From a virus, in the IMG/VR virus record IMGVR_UViG_3300042922_000732, positions 1 to 57,719 of that record: a stretch of 57,719 bases of DNA. One strand, 5' to 3'. Each line of letters opens with the position of its first letter. Position 1 is the first letter of the stretch. The position numbers and the translations under genes are program-made. The notes below the pieces were generated by a model, which saw only the letters and a list, made by a program, of their open reading frames with translations, was not told the origin of the DNA and did not search any database. Below are positions 7,545 to 16,619 of this stretch, piece by piece.

Positions 7545-7961
7545 CTAATCTTCTAACACAGTAATATTTACTTGTCTTAAATAATCATCGAAATCTCTGT
7601 AATGAGGAATACAAGCATTTATTAAATTCCCAATAGCATATTGCTTTCTTGTTATTGTCATATCAAATATTCTTGGATATGGAATAAAACTTCTAATACC
7701 ATCTATGTCTACTCCATAAAATGCCTCTACCATATTTCCATTATACATAAGAAGATATCTTTTCTTATATGGTCTATTGTTAAAAAAACTATGTGCCCAT
7801 TGTTCACCAAATTCCTCATCTCTTTCATCTGGCCAGCTTCTATCACTCAATATTGATATATTAATATTATTTCTATAAATACAAAGTCCAAAGTCATCAT
7901 CATAATTCCAATCACTGGGATAACTTTCCATTATCATTTGTATAAACTCATCATAATTCAT
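7545..7961 (-). CDS. Unknown protein, first gene of the HEPN operon
   Basis: A 138-residue acidic protein, rich in aromatic residues (SYPSDWNYDDDFGLCIYRNN, FGEQWAHSFFNNRPYKKRYL), with an alpha/beta pattern. The sequence from residue 65 (RYLLMYNGNMVEAFYGVDID) suggests a beta-sheet domain. No family recognised. A ribosome site AGGGGTG precedes the ATG. It opens a short leftward operon ending with the HEPN gene. It may be an immunity or sensor component; this is only suggested by position. Confidence 0.6.
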   Translation of the reverse strand: MNYDEFIQMIMESYPSDWNYDDDFGLCIYRNNINISILSDRSWPDERDEEFGEQWAHSFFNNRPYKKRYLLMYNGNMVEAFYGVDIDGIRSFIPYPRIFDMTITRKQYAIGNLINACIPHYRDFDDYLRQVNITVLED

Positions 7962-8097
7962 TATTTACACCCCTTTCTATATTATAATAATTATTCATAT
8001 AATAGCAAAATCCTCTTTTATTTAAAACTTTTTAACATAACTTTATCATGTCAAACTTCATTAAATAATTTATCTATAATGCTAATTAGCCTAAAAT

Positions 8098-8135
8098 AAA
8101 AAGAGATATTGCGCTTACACACAATATCTCTTTTT
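8098..8135 (-). terminator. Terminator of the ATPase/nuclease operon
   Basis: Perfect 14-bp inverted repeat AAAAAGAGATATTG (8098-8111) and its complement (8122-8135) with a 10-nt loop, 4 bp from the ATPase stop codon. A-run and T-run on the two sides make it effective in both directions. Confidence 0.8.
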
Positions 8136-8138
8136 ATT

Positions 8139-9836
8139 TTATTCTAACATTTTTGTATTCATGAAACTACGTACAAATTCTTTATTCTCATTATACTCGA
8201 ATTCATTAAGTAATTCATATTTGTTATTTTTAAGCTTAATTATATTATTAAATTTATACTTAGAATATTCTTTTTCTTCAAAGCCGATAGAAGATACAAT
8301 CAATTGTACTTCTTCACTAACTTCACTAAATAAATAATCAAATAGTTCTCTCTTCTTTTCTTTGTCTGTTTCAACATTATTAGGACTATCTAATACCAAT
8401 GGAAATCTTATTGCATTTGGATTAAATTCATCTCTAATTTTCAACAAATTAATATACCACATGATAGTTGCGATTGGCTTATTGCTACCTCCAGCTGTAA
8501 ATACATTACTTACATCTAATAAATTTTTGTTTTTTATTTCTTTTAATCCAAATCTTTCTTTATCTTTTATCATAAGCTCATAATATCTAGAATTTATTTT
8601 CTTTTTAGCTTCATCATAGTTCCTTTTCTCTTTATTTAACTCCTTCAATCTTTCATCTATGGTTAAAAGGTTTGATGTTATTGTTCCTAATTCCCGTATT
8701 ATAGTTTCCCTAAGTTCAATATATCCTTTATATTTTAAAATATCATTTATTTCTCTTGAGTTAATACTTATTTTTTCTTCGTATACATTTAATATTTCTA
8801 AAATATCTCTATACTTACTTTCTTCATTCTTAATCTTTTTCTCTATATTTATTAATATAAATTCTAAATCTTGTTTTAAAAATAATATGTCTTCTATCGT
8901 ATTGTATTTTTGGATACGAACTTCTAACTCATCCTCAATCCTTGATTTACAATATGGACAAATATGATTGATAATTTGTTTTACTTCTTTTTCTGTATCA
9001 TTGTTAAATACGTCTAATTCTTTAACATTGGAAATTAATTCTTCTTTTTGATTTCGAAGATTAATTAGGGATTTTTTTATTTTGTTTAAATTATCAATTA
9101 TCGTATTATATTCATCCTTGTATTGTTCTACTTCTATTTTCAGACTTTCTATATTCGTTGAATAATCAGTTCCTTTAATACTTTTATTAATTTTTTCGAG
9201 CATATTTTGATTAATAGTTCTCTCATCTTGATACTCTTTATGATTTCCTTTTAATTTTTCCAATTCTTTAATAAGTGTATAATATTCTCTAGTATACACA
9301 TTAAAATGATAATATAACACTTTGTCTTTATAATTAGAGTATTGTTGCAGATTCTTGAATGAACTAAAGTTTGTACCACGCATTTCATCTTGGTCTATAT
9401 AATTAAGTAAATAATTATATGCAGGTGGAGTTATTTCTAACTTATCATCTTTTTTATTTGGTAATTCTACTGCAAAATCAAATAATTCTTTTAAATATTC
9501 TGCAAGTTCTTCTCTAGTAATAGTTTTATATAATTCCTTAAAACCATCTTTTAAATATATCTTGAATAATCTTCCATGCCTAAATATATAGTATGATTTT
9601 TCTTTTACAATAAATTCTAAAATGAAAATTTTATTCTCCACATCCCATTGACCATCAAAAATACAATCTGCACCCAAAGAATGATAAATACTTTTTAGTA
9701 TAATAGATTTTCCTCTTTTAGTTCCATCTATTTCACTCGAAGTTATAATATTTCGTCCTTTAGTAAAGGGTATGACTTTAGCTTTCTTTTCATTTATTGA
9801 AAAAATATATAATTTAGTTATTATCAATCTATTCAT
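8139..9836 (-). CDS. SMC/Rad50-like ATPase with zinc hook (DUF2326/ABC-3C or Lamassu type)
   Basis: A 565-residue SMC-like protein. An N-terminal P-loop (GTKRGKSIIL, Lys at about 43) is followed by long coiled coils split by a CPYC zinc-hook motif (about 293-296). The C-terminal lobe has a signature-like TAGGSNKP (about 447) and Walker B FPLVLDSPNN (about 480), a wording typical of DUF2326-type ABC proteins in three-component defence systems. The start at 9836 uses GGAGAGG 5-11 nt upstream and overlaps the stop of the nuclease gene by 8 bp, so the two are translationally coupled. Such ATPases sense foreign DNA and license a partner nuclease in related systems. I cannot separate ABC-3C from Lamassu by eye. 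Confidence 0.75.
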   Translation of the reverse strand: MNRLIITKLYIFSINEKKAKVIPFTKGRNIITSSEIDGTKRGKSIILKSIYHSLGADCIFDGQWDVENKIFILEFIVKEKSYYIFRHGRLFKIYLKDGFKELYKTITREELAEYLKELFDFAVELPNKKDDKLEITPPAYNYLLNYIDQDEMRGTNFSSFKNLQQYSNYKDKVLYYHFNVYTREYYTLIKELEKLKGNHKEYQDERTINQNMLEKINKSIKGTDYSTNIESLKIEVEQYKDEYNTIIDNLNKIKKSLINLRNQKEELISNVKELDVFNNDTEKEVKQIINHICPYCKSRIEDELEVRIQKYNTIEDILFLKQDLEFILINIEKKIKNEESKYRDILEILNVYEEKISINSREINDILKYKGYIELRETIIRELGTITSNLLTIDERLKELNKEKRNYDEAKKKINSRYYELMIKDKERFGLKEIKNKNLLDVSNVFTAGGSNKPIATIMWYINLLKIRDEFNPNAIRFPLVLDSPNNVETDKEKKRELFDYLFSEVSEEVQLIVSSIGFEEKEYSKYKFNNIIKLKNNKYELLNEFEYNENKEFVRSFMNTKMLE

Positions 9837-10896
9837 AAACACCCTCTCCATATCTTACTAAAACTAATATGACTAATGCTTTCTTATCATCTGTAGTATA
9901 TTCTAATGTAAATTCATTCGAAAATATTTCTATTAATATTTCTGTAGTTTCTTCGAAAGTTTTATCTAATTCTTCCAAATGTTCATTAATATATTGGGCA
10001 ATCATCTCTTCAATTTTTTTTAATTGCTTATTTATAGTTAATTCTTTTACTATTTTACCAAGAGCTATATTCATCTTTGTATTATCTCTAAATCCATCAT
10101 ATATTTCATTAATTTTTGTCTTGGCTTTTTTAGTTGATTCATCTGCGACATTAATATATTTTTTTATGATTGTATTAAATTCTGATTTTGTTATACCTTT
10201 CTTACTAATAACTTCTGAATAATCATTACATTGTAATTCATAGTTTGCCTTCACAGCAATTGTATCTGATAATGCTCTATATAACGTCACTACCTTTTTA
10301 GGTTCTTCTCCTGTAATTTTCATAAAGAAATTAACTGTTTGTCCAATTAAACTGTTGGATGGTTCAAACAAATCCATAGAAGTAAAAATATAGTACGAAC
10401 TATTTAAATCTATATCTTCTTCTATATTTAATTCTTTTTTTAGGTTTTCATTAACCAATTCCATACTTTTTTCATCTAAATTTACTAGTTCAAATTCCTT
10501 TACAGATGATTTTATTTTCTTATCTGCTGTTTTTAAAGGTGTATTTACCACTATGGCTATTTTACTTTTTAAATCGCCTTCTTCATTATCAATAATATTT
10601 TTCAACACATATACTTTTCCTAATATAGAATTTCCTTGAGCATCAGGACCACTTATTTTTTTTATTGAATATGGAGAGCCCTTGCTACTTGTTTTAATTT
10701 GATAAAACTCCATAGACTCATTTAAATGCAATTCTATATCACATACATAATCAAATACCATTACAAAATCATTTTCCGACTCGTATATGTTATATATCTT
10801 CTCCAAACCCCATAACATTTCATTCCTAAATCTATTTTTAGAACGTGAACCAGATAAATCACAAGGTAATTTCATATACAAACTATCTTTATCCAA
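9829..10896 (-). CDS. DUF4297-like nuclease effector of the SMC-type defence pair
   Basis: A 355-residue protein. The N-terminus matches the Cap4/DUF4297 nuclease pattern: RFRNEMLWGLEKIY (about 22-35), FVMVFDYVCDIELHL (44-58) and EFYQIKTSSKG (63-73), a PD-(D/E)xK fold with the last catalytic pair as Q-x-K. The C-terminal two thirds are helical and may dock the ATPase. The start codon is TTG, 8 nt after GGGGGT. It is the first gene of a two-gene operon with the SMC-like ATPase. DUF4297 domains cut DNA in several anti-phage systems. The proposed role is defence of the lysogen against other phages. Confidence 0.65.
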   Translation of the reverse strand: MDKDSLYMKLPCDLSGSRSKNRFRNEMLWGLEKIYNIYESENDFVMVFDYVCDIELHLNESMEFYQIKTSSKGSPYSIKKISGPDAQGNSILGKVYVLKNIIDNEEGDLKSKIAIVVNTPLKTADKKIKSSVKEFELVNLDEKSMELVNENLKKELNIEEDIDLNSSYYIFTSMDLFEPSNSLIGQTVNFFMKITGEEPKKVVTLYRALSDTIAVKANYELQCNDYSEVISKKGITKSEFNTIIKKYINVADESTKKAKTKINEIYDGFRDNTKMNIALGKIVKELTINKQLKKIEEMIAQYINEHLEELDKTFEETTEILIEIFSNEFTLEYTTDDKKALVILVLVRYGEGVYE

Positions 10897-10948
10897 CTCA
10901 AATTACCCCCATATTTTATGTATTTTCATAGGCTATAATTTAATACTA

Positions 10949-10966
10949 TTTCTATTTAAATAGAAA
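10949..10966. promoter_or_regulatory. 18-bp palindrome upstream of the defence operon
   Basis: TTTCTATTTAAATAGAAA is a perfect palindrome about 53 bp before the nuclease start, with AT-rich sequence between them that could hold the -10. It is a candidate operator. The rest of 10897-11185 shows no gene. Confidence 0.4.
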
Positions 10967-11185
10967 CATCTACTACTTTATTAATTCAATCTCTTGAAAA
11001 CATTGTAAATCATTTTACCATTTTCTACAATATTCCCAAGAGAAAATTATTATTAAAATGCATTTATATCTTAAATTAGAGAAGCACCTTTTAATTATTC
11101 TAAAGGCTAATTTTCGTTCTTAATTTTTTAAAGTTTGTTATTAATACTACTTATTCATATCTATATATTCTTCTACCCTTAAAAT

Positions 11186-12064
11186 TCATTTTATCCAAGC
11201 TCCACTTGAATCTACTCTATATCCATCTGGTGTAATTGTATTACATGCCATAGAACCACTTGAAGAGAAATAGTAACACTCTCCATCTATCCAAAGCCAT
11301 TCATTTTTAGCCATCTTGCATGACTCTTTAAGATAATACCACTTTCCACCATCTTGTATCCATGTACTTTCTCTTGCATATCCTTGACTATCAAAAGAAT
11401 ACCATTCTCCATCTATACTTTCCCATGAATCTTTATAATAATATTTTTCCTCTAAATTGGTGCAATACCACCACCCAGTACTATTTTTATTCCACCCTAA
11501 TTTCCATTCATTCTTAGCTGATGTTGAATATTCAAAATCTCCTGCCACAAATGAAGTTCCAGTAATACCACTAACTACTGCATTTACTAAATTTTCTTTA
11601 TTAGCTTCATATCTAACCATATCTGAATAAGTATCAATAAAGCATAGCTCTACAAGCATACTTGCACAAGGTGAATTTCTAATTACATAAAGGCTAGAAC
11701 CATCTTTAATCCCTCTGTTAACAAAACCTAATGAAACTATATTATTTAGTATATTTCTTGAACTTGTTAGCTCTCTAGCTCCATAAGTATATACTTCCGT
11801 TCCAACTCCTCCTCCTGCATTCAAATGAATAGATACAAACAAATCTGCATCACTTGGGCAGTTATTAACCCTAGTGCTTAAACTAGAGCTTACACTATTC
11901 GAACTATCTGGAGCAACTGCAATTACTATATTCCCTAAAGCTTCTAACTTACTTTTAACCATTTTTCCTATCTCTCTTGTACATTGTTGTTCTTTATATC
12001 CGTTTCCATCTGCACCTGTATCTGCTCCACTAAGACAATGACCATAATCTAATGCTATTTTCAT
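11186..12064 (-). CDS. Endolysin: N-acetylmuramoyl-L-alanine amidase with choline-binding repeats
   Basis: A 292-residue endolysin with an Amidase_3 domain (residues 1-175). Zinc ligands and catalytic residues are visible: H9 (DYGHCL), E25, H80 (SIHLNAG) and E139 (LVELCF). The C-terminal part (180-292) has about five aromatic-rich choline-binding-type repeats (GWWYCTNLEEKYYYKDSW, GKWYYLKES, GECYYFSSSGSMA). No signal peptide, so release would depend on the holin. Such repeats on phage lysins are typical of solventogenic clostridia and close relatives, a clue to the host. It ends the lysis block, next to the lysogenic-conversion island. Confidence 0.9.
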   Translation of the reverse strand: MKIALDYGHCLSGADTGADGNGYKEQQCTREIGKMVKSKLEALGNIVIAVAPDSSNSVSSSLSTRVNNCPSDADLFVSIHLNAGGGVGTEVYTYGARELTSSRNILNNIVSLGFVNRGIKDGSSLYVIRNSPCASMLVELCFIDTYSDMVRYEANKENLVNAVVSGITGTSFVAGDFEYSTSAKNEWKLGWNKNSTGWWYCTNLEEKYYYKDSWESIDGEWYSFDSQGYARESTWIQDGGKWYYLKESCKMAKNEWLWIDGECYYFSSSGSMACNTITPDGYRVDSSGAWIK

Positions 12065-12130
12065 AAATATTTCCTTCTTTCTTTAAATAAATTTAATAAT
12101 AAAAGAGTAACATTTAGGCTACTCTAAAGC

Positions 12131-12577
12131 TTAAGCTTGTATTGTTTGTTGTTGCACATCTGAACTTGTATTTACTGCAACTGTTGATTGGATTTGAGCT
12201 ATTTTATTTTTAAGCTCTGCATTTTCTGTTTGTAATTGTGTTTTTTCATCTTGCAATTGTTTTAATAAGTCTGAATTACTTATAACAGCTTCTTTATCTT
12301 GGTTTACCTCACCTGCAATACTTTGCCTTAAATCATCAATATCTCTTTGTGAAAGCTCTGGAAATTTAACTAATAGAGCTTCATTAAATTGCTCTATTTT
12401 AGACTTTAATTTTTCCTCTACAGTTGTACTTATTCTAAAGTTTTCATCTACCATATCCCAAATTTTCTTTGCTTCTGTAAAATAATTTTGATTTTTTAAT
12501 ATTGTTGCTTCTAGTCCAGATTTGACTAATTTACTTTCTAATACCTTTGCGACTAATGTTAATATTGTTTTTATCAT
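12131..12577 (-). CDS. Lysis-cassette protein with coiled coil, possibly LLH-type holin
   Basis: A 148-residue protein with a short amphipathic or weakly hydrophobic N-terminus (MIKTILTLVAKVLESKLV), a helical middle (ATILKNQNYFTEAKKIWDMV), a charged region and a C-terminal coiled coil (LLKQLQDEKTQLQTENAELK). It lies between the holin and the endolysin, about 50-70 bp from each. The layout resembles LL-H-type holin or holin-associated proteins, but the N-terminal hydrophobic stretch is too weak to be sure. Confidence 0.45.
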   Translation of the reverse strand: MIKTILTLVAKVLESKLVKSGLEATILKNQNYFTEAKKIWDMVDENFRISTTVEEKLKSKIEQFNEALLVKFPELSQRDIDDLRQSIAGEVNQDKEAVISNSDLLKQLQDEKTQLQTENAELKNKIAQIQSTVAVNTSSDVQQQTIQA

Positions 12578-12624
12578 TTTATATTCCTCATTTCTAAATT
12601 TTTTATATTATAAAAAAGCAACCA

Positions 12625-13047
12625 TTAAGGCTGCTCTTTAATTTCTTTCTTTTCTCCATCCTTTAATTGTGCTAATGCATCCCTTAATTTATCTGGAACT
12701 GGTACACCTAAACTTATTGCATTTTCTAATAAACTTAGTGCTTCATTTGCTATATAGAAATATGCTACAAGTGTTCTAAATACCCATGTTTCAGAATTTA
12801 ATAATCTGTCCAATAAAACTGCCACAATTAGAACTTCAAATATTACTGCTTTTCTGGCAATACCTCTAAGTCCTACATCAGAACTTAGTTTCTTATTTAC
12901 ATACCCCCTTAATACCCCTGTAGCATAATCTAAAATCATGCATGTTATTAATACTTCTAATGGTATATCCCATGAACCAAATAACCATGTGAAGCCTGTT
13001 CCTAATATCGCTATTAATATTTTTGAATACTTTAATACATTTTCCAT
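12625..13047 (-). CDS. Phage holin, TcdE/Cph1 family
   Basis: A 140-residue membrane protein with three hydrophobic segments (about 9-25, 31-48 and 66-82) and the family-typical stretch LEVLITCMILDYATGVLRGYVNK, then GLRGIARKAVIF. The tail is charged (KDGEKKEIKEQP). It forms the pore that lets the cytosolic amidase at 11186 reach the wall. AGGAAGGTG precedes the ATG. This is the Phage_holin_4 family that includes the toxin-release holin TcdE. Confidence 0.9.
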   Translation of the reverse strand: MENVLKYSKILIAILGTGFTWLFGSWDIPLEVLITCMILDYATGVLRGYVNKKLSSDVGLRGIARKAVIFEVLIVAVLLDRLLNSETWVFRTLVAYFYIANEALSLLENAISLGVPVPDKLRDALAQLKDGEKKEIKEQP

Positions 13048-13243
13048 ATGTCACCTTCCTTAATTAAATTTCATAAAAACGGACAAAAAAAAAAGACTCC
13101 TAAAAGCCTTAAATTATACTTATTTTCTTATTTAACTTTTTCGCCCTTTTCTCCTATTGTGTATTAAATTTTATATAACAAAAAAGAGCTGATTTTCTCA
13201 ACTCTCTTGCTTTGTTTTAGTCATAAAATTTATAATCAAAATA

Positions 13244-13912
13244 TTAATTTTGATTATACCTTTCTTTTAATTGAATATAAAAGTTATCAATACATTCTTG
13301 ATGCTCATTAAACCCGCTTTGATAAATTTCTCTAATTCTTATATACAATTGATGTTTTTCAAGATATTTCTGAACTTCTGCATCAGTCACTTCTCCATTA
13401 GCTCGCTTCCATTCTGCTTTAAAATAAATTCTCAAAAAATCTTTTAATACATTTACTTCATCTTCTAACTTGACAATATGCTTTTTATCATACCAGCCAT
13501 CTTTATTTGTTATTTTAACAAGTAATAATTCAATTAGATACACAATAAAATCATTATTTTTATTGTTATCTTTATCTGGACCAAAATACAATATTAATAA
13601 AGTTGCATTTTTTTCAAGTGTACTTTTTAATTCTAATATCTTAGTTTCATCATATTTACTAGATTTAATATTTCCAATTAAATCATAACATATCGAAATG
13701 AAATCAACACATTTTTTTCTGACCTCTTGTATCCATTCAATTCTGGCAGTAGACACTATGTTACCTTTAAAATTTTGAATATTTAATTCTTTTTGTTGTT
13801 TTAAGCTCTTGTAGTTATTATAAAAAGACATTAATCCGACCAAAAATGCAATAAACGCTGCTATACTTGCCCATTGAAAATTACCATTATTATCAAAAAA
13901 TAAATACGACAA
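13244..13912 (-). CDS. Membrane-anchored protein of unknown function, accessory
   Basis: A 222-residue protein with one membrane segment near the N-terminus (SIAAFIAFLVGLMSFYNNY) and a helical cytoplasmic domain with a TARIEWIQEVRKKCVDFISI stretch often seen in phage and defence-related membrane proteins. Start codon TTG, 8 nt after GGGAGGTGAG. It sits between the holin and the tail-fibre operon with its own hairpin-rich flanks, so it looks like an inserted moron, perhaps for superinfection exclusion. No family is named with confidence. Confidence 0.6.
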   Translation of the reverse strand: MSYLFFDNNGNFQWASIAAFIAFLVGLMSFYNNYKSLKQQKELNIQNFKGNIVSTARIEWIQEVRKKCVDFISICYDLIGNIKSSKYDETKILELKSTLEKNATLLILYFGPDKDNNKNNDFIVYLIELLLVKITNKDGWYDKKHIVKLEDEVNVLKDFLRIYFKAEWKRANGEVTDAEVQKYLEKHQLYIRIREIYQSGFNEHQECIDNFYIQLKERYNQN

Positions 13913-14046
13913 TTTTGAAACTCACCTCCCACAACTTCAATAATTCTATCATTTATTTAATTTTTTATCAATTATCAACTGCAGCAAGTTTATATATATT
14001 TTAATCTTAGTTTAGTACAAAAATTAAGTGTACCAAACATTCTTTC

Positions 14047-14247
14047 TTATGATGTAGCATTTGTTGTATTATTATCTTTAGCAGTATCATCTGTTGTTTG
14101 ATATTTACTTTCTGATAGTTGCATCAACTTTGTATATTCATCTTGTGTAATTACATTAAATGCAAAGAATACCCCCAGCTTCTTTTCTATATCATCCTTA
14201 GTTGCATAAAATTTGTTGCTAATAAGATTTTCCATTATTGATCCCAT
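14047..14247 (-). CDS. XkdX-like small tail protein
   Basis: A 66-residue protein. NLISNKFYATKDDIEKKLGV followed by NVITQDEYTKLM matches the pattern of the XkdX family (short proteins coded after the tail fibre in PBSX-like phages). The start is the ATG at 14247, 8 nt after GGAGG. The earlier ATG at 14262 contains that ribosome site and is rejected. The last 15 residues are a low-complexity Asp/Thr/Asn tail. Confidence 0.6.
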   Translation of the reverse strand: MGSIMENLISNKFYATKDDIEKKLGVFFAFNVITQDEYTKLMQLSESKYQTTDDTAKDNNTTNATS

Positions 14248-14248
14248 T

Positions 14249-14530
14249 TTATTTTCCTCCATTTTCTTTTAATAATATTTGTTCTTGTAAATTTGCTAAT
14301 TGTGCCTGAGTCTCTAGCAATTGATCTTGTGTTTTTTCTAAATCTGTTTTTGGTATATCTTCAAGTATTGGTACGTTTGGTGTTTTACTTGTATCAATAC
14401 CTGTTAGAATTTTATTTTCTGGTAGTTCTATTTCTAAATACTTTAAATCTCCTTGTGGTTTTTTATAACTTCCTGTTATCGGTGAACTAAAAATAGTTCC
14501 TGTATTATCATAAATTATTAATGTGCTCAT
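14249..14530 (-). CDS. Small tail-fibre-associated protein, XkdW-like position
   Basis: A 93-residue protein: an N-terminal beta-rich part (TLIIYDNTGTIFSSPITGSY, KYLEIELPENKILTGID) and a C-terminal coiled coil (TDLEKTQDQLLETQAQLANL). It lies between the tail fibre and XkdX-like genes, where PBSX-like phages carry a fibre-assembly or chaperone-type gene. Its stop abuts the next start. Exact family not recognised. Confidence 0.55.
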   Translation of the reverse strand: MSTLIIYDNTGTIFSSPITGSYKKPQGDLKYLEIELPENKILTGIDTSKTPNVPILEDIPKTDLEKTQDQLLETQAQLANLQEQILLKENGGK

Positions 14531-14553
14531 ATTTATTTTACCCTCCTAATTAA

Positions 14554-15978
14554 TTAACTATATGCAAACCAAATTATACTCTCCCCACTACTAACCCCGT
14601 CAGAATTTAAAGGCATAACAAAACTTCCACCGTTTACTCCTAATGCTACTGTTGATTTTGTACTTGCTATACTTACATTAGCCCACGGTTGAGAATAACC
14701 ATAATCAATTATCAATGTAATATAATCTGGAAGAGAGCTATGCCAATAAAATCTATTAGTAGGCTTTGATTGTACATATCCAAATACAACTGATGGTGTG
14801 AAATTAAGACCAGATACAGATATTAATTTTGCATTAGTATTAACACCGTTAGGACTATAAACTTTGTATATTGTAGAACCTACTATAGCTGTATTAGATG
14901 CAAATTGTCTTCCTCCTATATTTGCTATTGTTGCTTGGCCATTAATTAGACTTCCATTAACCCATGCACTAAATCCTGATAATATTTGTGCTGATGATGC
15001 ATTAGCTGGTGTTTGACTTGCTAAATTATTTGCAATAATTGTCCCACCGCTAACATGACCAGATGGAACATTAAAGCTTTGCCCACAATTCAAATTAGCA
15101 TTTAATTGCCCATTTTCAGGCATTGAACCTGTTACCAGTCCATTGTTCCCAGTTGCTGTCTTATTTATCAATAGGTCCCCTGAAGTTAAATTTCCACCAC
15201 CCCCTTTACCCAGTAATTGAAAATTTCCATTAGTAGCATCATAGATAAGATTTGCTATTAAATCTTTTCTCACGTTATTAACTTTATTTCCAAAGTAATC
15301 CACCACATCTTTAGCTCCTAGGCTATTTGGATTAACTGTAATATTTCCTGTACTGGCAGCATTAAACTTCACTTTTAATGCATATCCATCTGAAAGTGAA
15401 GTTAAATTTGGAACAGTTAAAGCATAAGCATTTCCTGAATTTGTTGTTTGATATACTTTGGATTTGTTCGTCATGTCTGACAATTGCGCATTAATTAAAT
15501 TTATTGAACCAGTTAAAGTTTTAATATCTTTCTGAGTTGCAAGTATTACTGTTGGATCAACCTTTAAGCTTATAGTTGAAGTATTCGATACTTCTAGAAT
15601 AAGCCTTATTAACATTTCTTTAGTAGTTCCATCTTCAAAGACTGGTTTATAACTTTCAGAAAGTTTACTTATAGCTATAAGGTTATTATTTTCATCAAAT
15701 ATTCCAGCTTCTCTTATATAGAAACCTCCAATATCTGCAGGTAGTACAGTATCTACAACAATCCAATTAGGATTATCTTCATCTACATAAACACTTCCTA
15801 TAGGGCCTTCCCATTTTGTATTTACTAAATCCGTCTGAGATTCTGTAGGTTCATAATAAACTCCTTTACTATCGCCTACTTTAAACTTAGTAAAGTTTAC
15901 TTTAGTTCCCATAGGGATACTATTTGCTATTTTTGCTTTACCTATATCTGTTATAAGTGTATAACAATTTTCAGCCAT
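14554..15978 (-). CDS. Tail fibre, receptor-binding protein
   Basis: A 474-residue protein whose N-terminal 150 residues match the phage tail-collar/fibre domain (DUF3751 type: ITDIGKAKIANSIPMGTKVN, FYIREAGIFDENNNLIAISK, SYKPVFEDGTTKEMLIRLIL). A Ser/Asn/Thr-rich shaft follows, then a Gly-rich C-terminal domain with STVALGVNGGSFVMP, likely the receptor-binding tip. AAGGAG precedes the ATG. It overlaps the stop of the baseplate gene at 15978 by one base. The tip would set host range. Confidence 0.85.
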   Translation of the reverse strand: MAENCYTLITDIGKAKIANSIPMGTKVNFTKFKVGDSKGVYYEPTESQTDLVNTKWEGPIGSVYVDEDNPNWIVVDTVLPADIGGFYIREAGIFDENNNLIAISKLSESYKPVFEDGTTKEMLIRLILEVSNTSTISLKVDPTVILATQKDIKTLTGSINLINAQLSDMTNKSKVYQTTNSGNAYALTVPNLTSLSDGYALKVKFNAASTGNITVNPNSLGAKDVVDYFGNKVNNVRKDLIANLIYDATNGNFQLLGKGGGGNLTSGDLLINKTATGNNGLVTGSMPENGQLNANLNCGQSFNVPSGHVSGGTIIANNLASQTPANASSAQILSGFSAWVNGSLINGQATIANIGGRQFASNTAIVGSTIYKVYSPNGVNTNAKLISVSGLNFTPSVVFGYVQSKPTNRFYWHSSLPDYITLIIDYGYSQPWANVSIASTKSTVALGVNGGSFVMPLNSDGVSSGESIIWFAYS

Positions 15979-16619
15979 TAATTGATCTCCTTTCTTGGAT
16001 ATATAGTTATATTTTCAGCACCACTAGGTTGCAGAGAAACAATATCTATTTTTGCCTTAGTTTCAATACTTCTTGCCACATAAGGATAAACAATTATTTC
16101 TTCACTTAATATATTGACTGCACCAAAGTATAAATTGCTTTTAGTTAAAGGAACAATCTTATATTTAACTCCTAAATGTGAAGGCTTTACTTTCTTTACT
16201 GTTGCATATATGTCATTTAATTCATTTGGAAAACCTTCTTCACTTAATAAATCTATTTCAAATATATATGGTGCTACATTTTCTTTAATATTTATATCTG
16301 CATTAAGAAATTTTTTTATAATATTGGCCATTCTATCAGGATTTACAATATATTTGCTTTGAAGCTTAGTGATTATCTTAGCTCGTCTAATGCTTAGCTC
16401 TTCATTATGATTAGTAATAAGGCCAAGTCGCTGTTCCCAGATATCAAGTCCCCATGTAGCTGTTTGTGGGAAAAGTTGATTACTTATATCATCAATTTGT
16501 TTTTCAGATAAATCTGCTTCACTTCCTATAGCTTCAAAAATTGATTGCATTAACATATTTCTCTCATATATAGGTGAAACACTTTCATACATTTCTTTTG
16601 CTTTTGTTGATTCTATCAT
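15978..16619 (-). CDS. xkdU: Baseplate protein, YmfQ/XkdU (DUF2313) family
   Basis: A 213-residue protein with the typical helical start (AKEMYESVSPIYERNMLMQS), then TATWGLDIWEQRLGLITNHN and RRAKIITKLQSKYIVNPDRM, as in Mu gp48-type baseplate wedge proteins that join the wedge to the tail fibre. It lies between the GpJ-like gene (4-bp overlap) and the tail fibre gene. The C-terminal 30 residues form a beta domain often found in clostridial versions. Confidence 0.8.
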   Translation of the reverse strand: MIESTKAKEMYESVSPIYERNMLMQSIFEAIGSEADLSEKQIDDISNQLFPQTATWGLDIWEQRLGLITNHNEELSIRRAKIITKLQSKYIVNPDRMANIIKKFLNADINIKENVAPYIFEIDLLSEEGFPNELNDIYATVKKVKPSHLGVKYKIVPLTKSNLYFGAVNILSEEIIVYPYVARSIETKAKIDIVSLQPSGAENITIYPRKEIN

